A DNA stretch of 64,000 nt. It comes from an uncultured Erythrobacter sp. Its GTDB lineage: Bacteria > Pseudomonadota > Alphaproteobacteria > Sphingomonadales > Sphingomonadaceae. Position numbers and translations under genes: made by a program. Location of the stretch: NCBI GenBank assembly GCA_947499505.1, contig CANMOQ010000002.1, forward strand, positions 248,001-312,000, read 5' to 3'. The notes beneath the pieces were generated by a model. The model was not told the DNA's origin, searched no databases, and worked only from the letters and a program-made list of their open reading frames with translations. Of the stretch, positions 35,327-48,327 are shown piece by piece (the stretch's first letter is position 1; the number at the start of each line of letters is the position of its first letter).

Positions 35327-35776
35327 TCAGACGAAGAACTGAGTGATCCACTCACAGATCAGGGCGGGCTTTTCTTCGCCTTCGATCTCAATCGTAATCT
35401 CGCAGGTCTGTTGCCACTGGCCCGGACGCTTTTCGATCATCTCGGTCAGTTTCCAATGGCCGCGAATGCGCTTGCCCGAACGGACCGGGTTGATGAAGCG
35501 GGTTTTGTTGCCGCCATAGTTCACGCCCATTTTCACACCGTCGATTTTCGGCATGTCGCTGTTCGCAGACAGGTATGGAATCATCGAAAGCGTCATGAAA
35601 CCATGCGCGATGGTGCCGCCGAACGGCGTCATCTTGGCGGCTTCTTCGTTGATGTGAATGAACTGGTGATCACCGGTCGCATCAGCGAACATGTTGATCT
35701 TTTCTTGGGTCATCTCGACCCATTCACTACTGCCGAGGTTTTCGCCGACCTTTGCGGCCAGATCTTGGGGGGTCAT
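35327..35776 (-). CDS. MaoC-like (R)-specific enoyl-CoA hydratase
   Basis: 149 residues from the ATG ending at 35776, with AGGAG eight bases upstream; the frame extends a little further without support. Single hotdog domain with the hydratase motif MFADATGDHQFIHINEEAA (catalytic Asp and His), GGTIAHGFMTLSM and VNYGGNKTRFINPV. Enzymes of this type hydrate trans-2-enoyl-CoA to (R)-3-hydroxyacyl-CoA, as in PhaJ. First gene of a two-gene unit with the thiolase. It could link beta-oxidation to PHA storage, matching phaB and phaZ elsewhere. Confidence 0.9.
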   Translation of the reverse strand: MTPQDLAAKVGENLGSSEWVEMTQEKINMFADATGDHQFIHINEEAAKMTPFGGTIAHGFMTLSMIPYLSANSDMPKIDGVKMGVNYGGNKTRFINPVRSGKRIRGHWKLTEMIEKRPGQWQQTCEITIEIEGEEKPALICEWITQFFV

Positions 35777-35885
35777 ACTCGTGTCTCCTGCCAAAATTAC
35801 GCGCTTCTCGCCCGAATCCGGGCGCGGCGCTTAGGCGGAGTAATGGCGCATCATTGCACGAAGCGCAATGAGGTTTCCGTAAACG

Positions 35886-37307
35886 TCAACTTGCCGTTAC
35901 GGCATTGGCACCAGCCGCGCCGCTTTGCCCGCTAGCCCGCGCCTTGCGCCGCGCAGTGGCGCCGATTTCGCGCAGCTTTTCCGGGCCATTTTTGAAACGC
36001 TTCGAATCGAGCCTGCGACAATAGGAATAAAGAGCGATTTGAAGGCCGATCAGCTTATAGAACATCGGCTGATAGGCGATCCCTTGGAACAGAGCACCAG
36101 TGAGGTAGACCAGGCTGGCCAGCTGCAAAGCGACGGCCAAGGGCGCAATCCAGCCCTCGCGCTCGCTCGTCTGGTCTTTCCAACGGCTGCGAATGCGCTC
36201 CATCTGCCACACGCCCAGCCCCTGCAGCCACAGCCAGAGTATCAGGCCAGGCCAGCCCTGCTCGCCCAGCATTTCAAAGATCGAGGAATGGAAGGCGCGC
36301 GCCTCGTCCGTCACATCGCGGTATTGAACCGAGGTAGTGTTGCCGACCTCTTCGCGCACCGGCATTTCGTAGGTGAAGGAATTGCCAAGGTAGGAATTGA
36401 AGCCGCCGCCAAGCGGCTTTTTCGAGGCATATTCATAGGTCCAGGTCCACACCGCGACGCGGGTCGAGGCGCTTTCATCCCCGCCCGGCTGAGCGATAGT
36501 GGCCATCCGCTCGTAATAGCTTTGCGGCAGGAACGGCAGGGCAATAACGCCCAGCACACCGCCAGCGGCCATGAACAGCAAGCGCCGTTTGACATAGCGC
36601 AGCAGCAGCAAGGCCAGCACCGCAATACAGACCAGGCCGGTGCGCGCCTCTGTCCCGATTGGCACCAGCAACGCGGCGAAGGTGAGCGCCGCAGCGAAGA
36701 CGTTGGCCGACCAATGTTTGGGCAGGATCGTTCCAAACCGCACCAGCCACCAGATCAGCGGGATCAGGCCGATAGCGACCGTCGCAAGAGTGGAGCTTTC
36801 ATATAGGCCGCTGTTGTCATTGACGAAGAAATTAAGGTTCTCATACCCGCCGCCGCCCAGCACCGTTTTCATCCCCGTGCCGATCACAATGGTCGCCACC
36901 GATAGTACAATAACCAATGCCAGCGCCTCTAGCCGCAGCCGGGTGGTGATGGTCAGCGGCATGAAGATCGCAAACAGCAATGCCTTCCACACCCATTCCC
37001 ATTTTTCCTGTGCCGCCTCAGGAAATTCGGCGTTTTGCGTCGTCCACCAGCAATAAATAAGCAGTGCCAGCATCAACGCCTGACGCAGAGAGAAACGCGC
37101 GCCTTCCTTGCGATCGAGCAGCAACCAGCCGCCAAAGGCCGCGCCAAAAGCAATGAACGACACCGGGATCGAGGTGATGATCGAATAGCCGATCCGCTGC
37201 GGCGCGAGAATGTCGATATAGACATAGAGCAGCACCCACAAATAGGGGCGCCAGAGGCCTAGCAGCAGAACAAAGCCGATAAAGGCGAGAAAGATGAGAT
37301 CGAGCAT
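35886..37307 (-). CDS. Wzy-type O-glycosylation ligase, exosortase A system-associated
   Basis: 473 residues with about twelve membrane helices. The N-terminal DUF5935-like region (MLDLIFLAFIGFVLLLGLWRPYLWVLLYVYIDILAPQRIGYSI) and the Wzy_C-like loop (ASTRVAVWTWTYEYASKKPLGGGFNSYLGN ... RAFHSSIFEMLGEQGWPGL) match the putative O-antigen ligase/polymerase found in exosortase-A loci. It would transfer or polymerise lipid-linked glycans in the inner membrane. Its ATG directly follows the TAA of a small membrane-protein gene (TAAATG), so they are coupled. No exosortase (xrtA) gene is in the window. Confidence 0.88.
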   Translation of the reverse strand: MLDLIFLAFIGFVLLLGLWRPYLWVLLYVYIDILAPQRIGYSIITSIPVSFIAFGAAFGGWLLLDRKEGARFSLRQALMLALLIYCWWTTQNAEFPEAAQEKWEWVWKALLFAIFMPLTITTRLRLEALALVIVLSVATIVIGTGMKTVLGGGGYENLNFFVNDNSGLYESSTLATVAIGLIPLIWWLVRFGTILPKHWSANVFAAALTFAALLVPIGTEARTGLVCIAVLALLLLRYVKRRLLFMAAGGVLGVIALPFLPQSYYERMATIAQPGGDESASTRVAVWTWTYEYASKKPLGGGFNSYLGNSFTYEMPVREEVGNTTSVQYRDVTDEARAFHSSIFEMLGEQGWPGLILWLWLQGLGVWQMERIRSRWKDQTSEREGWIAPLAVALQLASLVYLTGALFQGIAYQPMFYKLIGLQIALYSYCRRLDSKRFKNGPEKLREIGATARRKARASGQSGAAGANAVTAS

Positions 37308-37526
37308 TTAGGCCGCTGTGTCGCCGGGCGAAGATGGGGTGGGATTGGCTGCTTCACCGCGCGCGGCCTGCTTGCGGGCCGCCAGCGCGTCTTTGCGCCT
37401 CTGTTCTTCCGCCACCTGATTGTCGGCAATCGCCGGATCCACGTCCAGGTCATCGCGCCACACCAAGCGCAGCAGCACAATAGCGAGCAAGCCATGGCCG
37501 AGTGCAAGGGCGAAATAATCGATCAT
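37308..37526 (-). CDS. Small single-helix membrane protein, exosortase cluster
   Basis: 72 residues: a membrane helix IDYFALALGHGLLAIVLLRLVW (about 2-23), then an acidic/basic cytoplasmic tail (DDLDVDPAIADNQ, EEQRRKDALAARKQAARG). The longer frame to 37619 has no better start. Its stop is followed immediately by the ATG of the ligase gene, so the pair is co-translated. I do not recognise the family. A role as an accessory subunit of the glycan ligase is inferred from the coupling alone. Confidence 0.7.
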   Translation of the reverse strand: MIDYFALALGHGLLAIVLLRLVWRDDLDVDPAIADNQVAEEQRRKDALAARKQAARGEAANPTPSSPGDTAA

Positions 37527-37639
37527 TCTACGCGTGGTCCCCGCATGACTTAAGGCAGGCACAATCGCCCGCATAATAGGCGCTCTAACCAAACGCAGTT
37601 GACGTCCCGTTAAGGACAATCAGGCATAGCGCCCTTATC

Positions 37640-38905
37640 ATGCGCGTCCTTCACGTTCTCGACCATTCGCTGCCGCTGCATTCCGGCTACACCTTTCGCA
37701 CGCGCGCGATACTGAAGGCGCAGACCGCGATGGGGATCGAAGTGCGCGGGATCACGGGCCTGCGCCACAATGATGAGGGCACTCTGACCGATCCAGAAGT
37801 GATTGATGGACTGACGTTCCACCGCAGCACAGGCTTGGCCGGCGGCCCGCCGGTGATCAACGAAATCCGCGAGATGACGCGTTTGTCGCTCTCCATTCAG
37901 GAACTTGCCAAGAAATGGCGGCCCGACATCATTCATGCCCATTCCCCGGCGCTGTGCGGCGGCGCGGCCTGGCGCGCATCACGCGCGCTGGATGTTCCGC
38001 TTGTCTATGAAATCCGCGCCTTTTGGGAAGACGCCGCAGTTGGCAATGGCACGGGGCGCGAGGGTTCAGTCAAATACCGCATGACCCGCGCGCTCGAGAC
38101 CCAAATTGTGCGCCGCGCCGATGCGGTCTTCACCATTTGCGACGGCCTGCGCAGCGATCTGGTCCGGCGCGGGATCAATCCGGGCAAGCTTGGGATTATG
38201 CGCAATGGCGTGGATATGGCGATGTTCGGCGATCCGCCGGCGCGCGATGAGCGGCTGGCGAGTGAGCTGAATATCAGCGCTGATGCGCCGGTGATCGGCT
38301 TTATAGGCAGTTTCTACGCCTATGAGGGGCTGGACGATCTGATCGCCGCCATGCCCCGCCTGCGAGAGCAGCACCCTGGCACCAGGCTGCTGCTGGTGGG
38401 CGGCGGTGAAATGGAGGCGGAGTGGCGCGAGCAGGCTGCAAAGCTGCCTGATCCCGATGCAGTAATCTTCACCGGCCGGGTGCCGCATTCTGAGGTTGAG
38501 CGCTACTATTCGCTGATCGATGTGCTGGCCTATCCGCGCAAGCACAGCCGCCTCACTGATCTTGTCACGCCGCTAAAACCGCTGGAGGCCATGGCGCAGC
38601 AGCGCATTGTGGCCGCATCCGACGTGGGCGGCCACCGCGAGCTGATCACGCATAATGAGACCGGTTTTCTCTTCCCGCCCGACGATCCCGCCGCCTGCGC
38701 CGATGCGCTCGCCAATATGCTGAGCGCATGCGAGAGCTGGGACGGCGTGCGGATGCGCGGGCTGGAGCATGTCCGCAGCAGCCACGACTGGGCGCAAAAT
38801 GCCAAACGTTATTGGGACGTTTACCAAAGCTTGCTAGCCAACCGGGACGAAGCGCCAAACACCATGGACGGCGTCGGCGCGAACAAACTTGGGGCGAATG
38901 GGTAA
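37640..38905 (+). CDS. Glycosyltransferase, exosortase A system-associated
   Basis: A 421-residue GT-B glycosyltransferase. MRVLHVLDHSLPLHSGYTFRTRAILKAQ at the N-terminus and the whole DIIHAHSPALCGGAAWRASRALDVPLVYEIRAFWEDA region match the exosortase-A-associated GT4-type family. The GT4 donor-site pattern is visible in VIGFIGSFYAYEGLDDLI and the nucleotide-sugar-binding LVTPLKPLEAMAQQRIVAASDVGGHRELI. It works in the cytoplasm on lipid-linked glycan. It is divergent from the ligase gene, with a 113-base shared promoter region. The sugar donor is unknown. Confidence 0.92.
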   Translation: MRVLHVLDHSLPLHSGYTFRTRAILKAQTAMGIEVRGITGLRHNDEGTLTDPEVIDGLTFHRSTGLAGGPPVINEIREMTRLSLSIQELAKKWRPDIIHAHSPALCGGAAWRASRALDVPLVYEIRAFWEDAAVGNGTGREGSVKYRMTRALETQIVRRADAVFTICDGLRSDLVRRGINPGKLGIMRNGVDMAMFGDPPARDERLASELNISADAPVIGFIGSFYAYEGLDDLIAAMPRLREQHPGTRLLLVGGGEMEAEWREQAAKLPDPDAVIFTGRVPHSEVERYYSLIDVLAYPRKHSRLTDLVTPLKPLEAMAQQRIVAASDVGGHRELITHNETGFLFPPDDPAACADALANMLSACESWDGVRMRGLEHVRSSHDWAQNAKRYWDVYQSLLANRDEAPNTMDGVGANKLGANG

Positions 38906-40061
38906 GATGGGCTTTCGCGAAGATTTGCACAGCAAGAGAGAAGCTGCGCGTGAACACGCTGGAATCGCCGCAGAGGATGCACGCGGTGAGGGCCAATCCC
39001 TGTTTGAGCGGCTGAAACCCAAAGCCCGCTCCACAAAAAAGCCTGCGAAGAAGCAGCGAGCCAAGAAGACTTCGATCGCTGCGCATAAGGCATTTGTCCC
39101 GCTGCTTGCCGGTTGGGGCGCGGCCCTTGCCGGCCTGATGGTCGCGGTTCTGCCCGCATCGAGTATCACGGGCATCATGCAAACCGCTCAGCTGACCGTT
39201 TTGGGAGAGGCTGGCCGGATCGTGCTCGCACTGTTTGCGGCTTTGTTTGGCGGCCTGATCGCCTTTGCGATTGCCCGCGTGTGGAGCAATTCAGCCTCAT
39301 CCAACCGCTTTGACAGCGCCGCCGCGCTGGACAGCGATTACGACCGAGTTCGCCCGATTGATCCGATTGCAGAGCTGGGCAGCGAAAGCCTCGATGCGCC
39401 GATTGATCCAGAGCTTGCGGCAGAATTCGCCGCTGAGGCGGAAGAGTTTGAAGACGAGCTTGGCGAACCTGAGTTTGAGCCCGAGCCATTCGTAGCTGAA
39501 GCTGAGATTGAAGTTCCGACTGAAGAGTTCACTGCCGAGGACGCTCCGCTAGACGAACCGCTTGATCTGGCCATGATCGCTGAGGTTCTGCCAGAGGACG
39601 AATTGGTGCTGGACACCGAGGTTTTCGATCTCTCAGAAGAAGCCGACGAAGCACCAGAGCCAGTGGCCGAGACCGCGCCGCCTCTGCCTGCGGATGCGCC
39701 AGACTTCCTGCGCGGAGCTGCACTGGAAAGCCTGCGCCAGATCCCCAAGGACGAGCTTAGCCTAATGCAGATGGTGGAGCGCTTTGCCGCTGCCCTGCAC
39801 GCGCACCAAGCGATCCACGGCGAAGGCGCTCAACCGCGCCGCGATGCGGCTCTTGCCGAGGCTTTGCGGGCACTGTCTCTCTTCACCGAAGGCGAAGCCA
39901 AGATGGCGCAAATCCCAGCCGCCGCCGCGGTGGCCGACGGCTCCAGCCTCGAAGGCACAGCCGCGCTTGGCGCGAACGGTTTTTCGGAGCGCGCCCAGCA
40001 AACCGAGCGCGAACTGCGCGATGCATTGGCGAAACTGCAAAAGCTCAGCGGCGCTGCTTAA
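38898..40061 (+). CDS. Hypothetical membrane protein with long acidic domain
   Basis: About 387 residues. The N-terminus is basic (KPKARSTKKPAKKQRAKK), followed by two membrane helices (KAFVPLLAGWGAALAGLMVAVLP and RIVLALFAALFGGLIAFAIARVW). Then comes a very acidic stretch of about 130 residues rich in Glu/Asp/Pro/Ala (EAEEFEDELGEPEFEPEPF), and a conserved-looking helical C-terminal part (LSLMQMVERFAAALHAHQAIHGEGAQPRRDAALAEALRALS). The start overlaps the glycosyltransferase stop by 8 bases; an ATG at 38907 is the alternative. Coupling with the glycosyltransferase suggests a role in the same glycan or membrane system, but no function is known to me. Confidence 0.72.
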   Translation: MGKMGFREDLHSKREAAREHAGIAAEDARGEGQSLFERLKPKARSTKKPAKKQRAKKTSIAAHKAFVPLLAGWGAALAGLMVAVLPASSITGIMQTAQLTVLGEAGRIVLALFAALFGGLIAFAIARVWSNSASSNRFDSAAALDSDYDRVRPIDPIAELGSESLDAPIDPELAAEFAAEAEEFEDELGEPEFEPEPFVAEAEIEVPTEEFTAEDAPLDEPLDLAMIAEVLPEDELVLDTEVFDLSEEADEAPEPVAETAPPLPADAPDFLRGAALESLRQIPKDELSLMQMVERFAAALHAHQAIHGEGAQPRRDAALAEALRALSLFTEGEAKMAQIPAAAAVADGSSLEGTAALGANGFSERAQQTERELRDALAKLQKLSGAA

Positions 40062-40064
40062 TTT

Positions 40065-40320
40065 GTTTTCCGCACGCCCATACGGGCGCGCGATTTCCTC
40101 ACAGCTTGCGGACAAGTCCGCGCTGCTGCGGGCGGCCACAAGGGCCTTGCGGTCGGCTGGTCGCCGACCGAGCTCCGCGACCAAGCCAAATCGAGGGCGT
40201 TGGTTCGATGCCGCAGGCGTCGCAAGGGTCTTGTGCCCGCCCGCAGCGACGCGACCTTCAGGTCGCATGAGCGAGGAAAGCCAAGTGAGCGGATGCGAAC
40301 GCCGGCGCTTGAGGCTAAAC
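40065..40320. repeat. Intergenic repeat, composite copy of two inverted units
   Basis: The left unit (forward) has constant GGGCGCGCGATTTCCTC, hairpin A GCGGAC-AA-GTCCGC (40108-40121), constant GCTGCGGGCGGCCACAAGGG, CCTTG and hairpin B CGGTCGGC-TGGTC-GCCGACCG (40150-40170). The right unit (reverse) has a hairpin B-like CGATGCC-GCA-GGCGTCG (40207-40223, one mismatch) and hairpin A GCGACC-TTCA-GGTCGC (40250-40265), then GAGCGAGGAAAGCC. The spacer GCTCCGCGACCAAGCC is shared with the composite copy at 10183-10411. Confidence 0.85.
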
Positions 40321-40427
40321 TAAAACGCAACAAAAAACCCCGCTTACTTGAGCGACGCGCAATCGCGCTAAAGCTCAGGCATAGCTATGCGAAAGAATGC
40401 TACGTTCTTCGCGGTTGCAAAATTGCG

Positions 40428-40545
40428 ATTCTGTCGGCAAAAGGCTCCCAAGCGATGCAGATCGCGCCCCTGAGGGGCCGCTTTGCGTGCATTTCTGCCG
40501 GCCACAAGCCCACCGGGCCTGTCGCCAGTGCCGGCATCTGACAGA

Positions 40546-40547
<2 letters not shown>
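40428..40547 (+). promoter_or_regulatory. Structured 5' leader of gltB, candidate RNA regulator
   Basis: A closing helix ATTCTGTC (40428-40435) / GACAGAAT (40540-40547) includes the first two bases of the gltB ATG at 40546. Inside are hairpin GCGAT-GCAG-ATCGC (40452-40465), hairpin GCCCC-TGA-GGGGC (40466-40478), and helix TGCCGGC (40496-40502) / GCCGGCA (40530-40536) capped by GCCC-ACC-GGGC (40508-40518). This occupies the last third of the 40062-40545 gap; the first two thirds are the repeat. No credible coding frame lies in the gap. Confidence 0.5.
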
Positions 40548-45210
<4,663 letters not shown>

Positions 45211-45226
45211 AAACAGAGTAGATACC

Positions 45227-46663
45227 ATGGGCAAAGACACCGGATTTCTCGAAATCGAGCGGCGCGAGCGCGACTATCTCGACCCCAAGGAACGGCTGAG
45301 CAATTACCGCGAATTTGTGGTTCAGCCCGATGATGCGACGCTGTCTAATCAGGCCGCACGCTGCATGGATTGCGGCATCCCCTATTGTCACAATGGCTGT
45401 CCCGTAAACAATATGATCCCGGACTGGAATCATCTGGTTTACGAGAACGATTGGAAGAACGCGCTTTCCGTTCTGCACTCGACCAACAATTTCCCGGAAT
45501 TCACCGGCCGCATCTGCCCCGCGCCATGCGAGGCGAGCTGTACGCTCAACATCGTCGACCAGCCTGTGACGATCAAATCGATCGAATGCGCGATTGTCGA
45601 TCGCGGATGGAAAGAAGGCTGGATCGAGCCGCAGGTGCCCGCCAAGAAAACCGGCAAGACGGTCGCAGTGGTCGGATCAGGCCCCGCGGGCATGGCCTGC
45701 GCCCAGCAATTGGCGCGCGCTGGCCACACCGTCACCGTGTTTGAGAAAAGCGACCGGGTCGGCGGATTGCTGCGCTACGGGATCCCTGACTTCAAGATGG
45801 AAAAACAGCTGATCAACCGCCGCTGCGTCCAGATGGAGGCCGAAGGGGTTGAGTTCAAAACCAGCAAAGAGGTTGGCGTTGATGTCTCATTACAGAGCCT
45901 CAATGAAAATTACGATGCGATTGTCCTGTCCGGTGGCAGCGAAGACGCCCGCGCACTCTCCATTCCCGGTGCGGAGATGGACGGTGTGCGCCTGGCGATG
46001 GAATTCCTGACCCAGCAGAACAAGCGCAATGCCGGCGACGACGAATTGCGCGCCGCTCCGCGCGGCAGCCTGCTCGCGACCGGCAAAGACGTGGTCGTGA
46101 TCGGCGGCGGTGACACCGGCTCTGACTGCGTCGGCACCTCCAACCGGCAGGGCGCGAAAAGCGTCACCCAGCTGGAGATCATGCCCAAGCCGCCAGAGAA
46201 GGAAGACAAGGCGCTGACCTGGCCCGATTGGCCGCTGAAGCTGCGCACATCCTCTAGTCACGAAGAAGGCGCAAACCGCGATTGGGCGGTTCTGACCAAG
46301 CGCGTAGTTGGCGACGGCGAGAAAGTGACCGGCATCGAATGCGCGCGGGTCGAATGGGTTGATGGCCAGATGCGCGAGATCGTCGGCAGCGAGTTCACAA
46401 TCCCCGCTGATTTGATCCTGCTCGCGATGGGCTTTGTCGGTCCGAAAAAGACCGGCCTGCTCGATCAGGCAGCGGTCGAGCTGACGGAGCGCGGCAATGT
46501 TGCGGCGAACGAAGACGACTACGCCACCAGTGTGGAGAAGGTCTATGCCTGCGGCGATATGCGGCGCGGGCAAAGCCTGGTCGTCTGGGCAATCCGCGAA
46601 GGCCGCCAGTGTGCGCGCAGCGTCGATGAAGCTCTGATGGGTGCGAGCTCTTTGCCGCGTTAA
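45227..46663 (+). CDS. gltD: Glutamate synthase (NADPH) small subunit
   Basis: 478 residues. The beta subunit of GOGAT accepts NADPH electrons on FAD and passes them through iron-sulphur clusters to the GltB synthase site. The N-terminal Cys-rich cluster region ([20 protein letters not shown] and CPAPCEASC), the FAD-binding motif [19 protein letters not shown], the NADPH-binding [17 protein letters not shown], and the final [20 protein letters not shown] are all present. The length fits the family. Co-transcribed with gltB. After its stop the 227-base gap carries two TTGCGCAA palindromes before the porin gene. Confidence 0.97.
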   Translation: MGKDTGFLEIERRERDYLDPKERLSNYREFVVQPDDATLSNQAARCMDCGIPYCHNGCPVNNMIPDWNHLVYENDWKNALSVLHSTNNFPEFTGRICPAPCEASCTLNIVDQPVTIKSIECAIVDRGWKEGWIEPQVPAKKTGKTVAVVGSGPAGMACAQQLARAGHTVTVFEKSDRVGGLLRYGIPDFKMEKQLINRRCVQMEAEGVEFKTSKEVGVDVSLQSLNENYDAIVLSGGSEDARALSIPGAEMDGVRLAMEFLTQQNKRNAGDDELRAAPRGSLLATGKDVVVIGGGDTGSDCVGTSNRQGAKSVTQLEIMPKPPEKEDKALTWPDWPLKLRTSSSHEEGANRDWAVLTKRVVGDGEKVTGIECARVEWVDGQMREIVGSEFTIPADLILLAMGFVGPKKTGLLDQAAVELTERGNVAANEDDYATSVEKVYACGDMRRGQSLVVWAIREGRQCARSVDEALMGASSLPR

Positions 46664-46782
46664 GAAACGCTCTAATCTAACCCATAGCTGCCAAAATGCC
46701 TGCAGTTTGAACGATTAATTACGTCGGTAGCACCAGATGTTGCTGCCCGTTTGCCCAGTTAACTTCTTACCGCTGCAAACAA

Positions 46783-46814
46783 TTGCGCAAGTCACAGGTA
46801 CTATTATTGCGCAA
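46783..46814. promoter_or_regulatory. Tandem TTGCGCAA palindromes upstream of the porin gene
   Basis: TTGCGCAA at 46783-46790 and again at 46807-46814, each preceded by A, 24 bases start to start (a little over two helical turns). The arrangement is that of an operator bound by a dimer pair. They lie 77-108 bases before the porin gene start. The regulator is unknown. Confidence 0.4.
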
Positions 46815-46890
46815 CTCCAAGTCGAAGCTAGGTGCTTGACCCGCCTGTTCTTGTCAGGCACCAAAGCATAATACGGCGGGAGAGAAGCGA

Positions 46891-48327
46891 TTGGCGGCGC
46901 ACTGGCGCGGCGAATTGCAAGAAAACACTATGCGGGTCGCACCGAAACGTTCGCACAAGCTTCAATTCGCGCGCCTCGCCGCTGTTACTGCGGCAATGAG
47001 CGCAGGACTGCTCGGCGCTACGCAGCCAGTGGCCGCTGAAACGACGCTTCAGGACGAGTTTGACGCGGTGTTTTCTGGCTCAGTTACTGCGACGCCCGCC
47101 GCTCATTCGGCGCAAGACAATCCAGGGGTCGATGTCGGAACCACATCCACGGGCGCATCGCAAAGCAGCGGCCCAGCACCCGCACCTCTCCCAGTCCTCG
47201 TTCCCGTCGCCGCCCCGCAGGCTCCGCCGCCTTCCAAGCCGGTTGAGACCAAGCTTTCAATCTCCCAATTTGTCGATGTACCCGTTGCAGGAGATGCGCC
47301 GGGCCCGTTTCGTTACAGCGGCCGGGCCGATGCTTATATCGACGTTCAAGGCAGCACCTTAGGCCTCGATGACAGCTGGACATTCACGCTGCGGCCCGAG
47401 TTCACCTGGGGCAAGGATTCAAACGGCGTCATTGGTTTGATCCCCAACAACACCGCCCTGTTCCGCGGCGAGGGTGCGGGCGATTTCGACCTCTCCGCCA
47501 GCGTCTCCAAACGCTGGAAATCGGGCACGAAGCTGACCGTGGGCAAGGTCAATGTGCTCGACCTCGGCGGTAAGCTGCCCGTGGTTGGCAGCAATGGGCA
47601 TCACGGCTTTCAAAACCTCAGCGTCGCTCTGCCGCCGTCCGCGATCATTGCTAATACGATCACCGGGGCATTGCTGGAAGTGCCGACCGACAATGCGCTT
47701 TACCGTCTATGGGTGTTCGACCCGGATTCGCAATTTGAGCGCACCGGATTTGAAACCGCCTTTGGCAGCGGCGTCGGATTTCTCGGCTCTGTCACTGTGC
47801 CGTTGAAGATTGGCGGCAAGCCGGGCTATTACGCACTCAAACTGTCCGGATCGACCCGCAATGATATCAATGCGCGCTCTCTGCCAGCCGCATTGGTTCC
47901 AGCGCCGGGATCGAGCTTTGGCAATACGCGCGGAGAGTTTGCCGCCGTGTTTGCCGGCTATCAATTCCTGGGTGTCTATCCAGAGGCACCGGGCAAAGGT
48001 TGGGGCATTTTCGGCCAGGTTTACGGCTCGCTCGGCGATCCGACCTTCCTTGATTACAGCGGTTTTATCGGTGTCTCCGGCAATCCACGCGGTCGCCCGC
48101 AGGACCGATTTGGCGCGGCGGTGTTCCAATATTCCCTGACCGACGAGCTGGTGAGCGTGCTCGCCACAAGGCTCGGCTTAGAAGATGAGCGAGGCGTGGA
48201 GCTGTTCTACACAGTGGGCGTCGCTGATAAATTCGAGGTCACCGCCAACGCTCAGCTTATAGACAGCGCGGTCGCAGCACGCGATACAGGCGTGCTGTTG
48301 GGGATGAGGTTGAATGCTACGTTCTAA
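46891..48327 (+). CDS. Outer-membrane porin, OprB (carbohydrate-selective) family-like
   Basis: 478 residues with a TTG start at 46891 preceded by GGGAGAG seven bases upstream; an internal ATG at 46930 gives the tidier signal peptide (FARLAAVTAAMSAGLLGATQPVAAE). A Pro/Ala-rich linker (about 60-115) is followed by a series of amphipathic strands ending in LLGMRLNATF, whose terminal Phe is the usual barrel end. GRADAYIDVQGSTLGLDDSWTFTLRPEFTWG and GKGWGIFGQVYGSLGDPTFLDYSGFIG resemble OprB-type porins. It may import sugars or other solutes. It overlaps the downstream lipoprotein gene by 14 bases. Confidence 0.8.
   Translation: MAAHWRGELQENTMRVAPKRSHKLQFARLAAVTAAMSAGLLGATQPVAAETTLQDEFDAVFSGSVTATPAAHSAQDNPGVDVGTTSTGASQSSGPAPAPLPVLVPVAAPQAPPPSKPVETKLSISQFVDVPVAGDAPGPFRYSGRADAYIDVQGSTLGLDDSWTFTLRPEFTWGKDSNGVIGLIPNNTALFRGEGAGDFDLSASVSKRWKSGTKLTVGKVNVLDLGGKLPVVGSNGHHGFQNLSVALPPSAIIANTITGALLEVPTDNALYRLWVFDPDSQFERTGFETAFGSGVGFLGSVTVPLKIGGKPGYYALKLSGSTRNDINARSLPAALVPAPGSSFGNTRGEFAAVFAGYQFLGVYPEAPGKGWGIFGQVYGSLGDPTFLDYSGFIGVSGNPRGRPQDRFGAAVFQYSLTDELVSVLATRLGLEDERGVELFYTVGVADKFEVTANAQLIDSAVAARDTGVLLGMRLNATF

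Noticed and set aside
45890..46573. 227-residue open frame antisense to gltD
   Set aside because: Entirely inside gltD, no recognisable domain, composition typical of a reverse-strand shadow.
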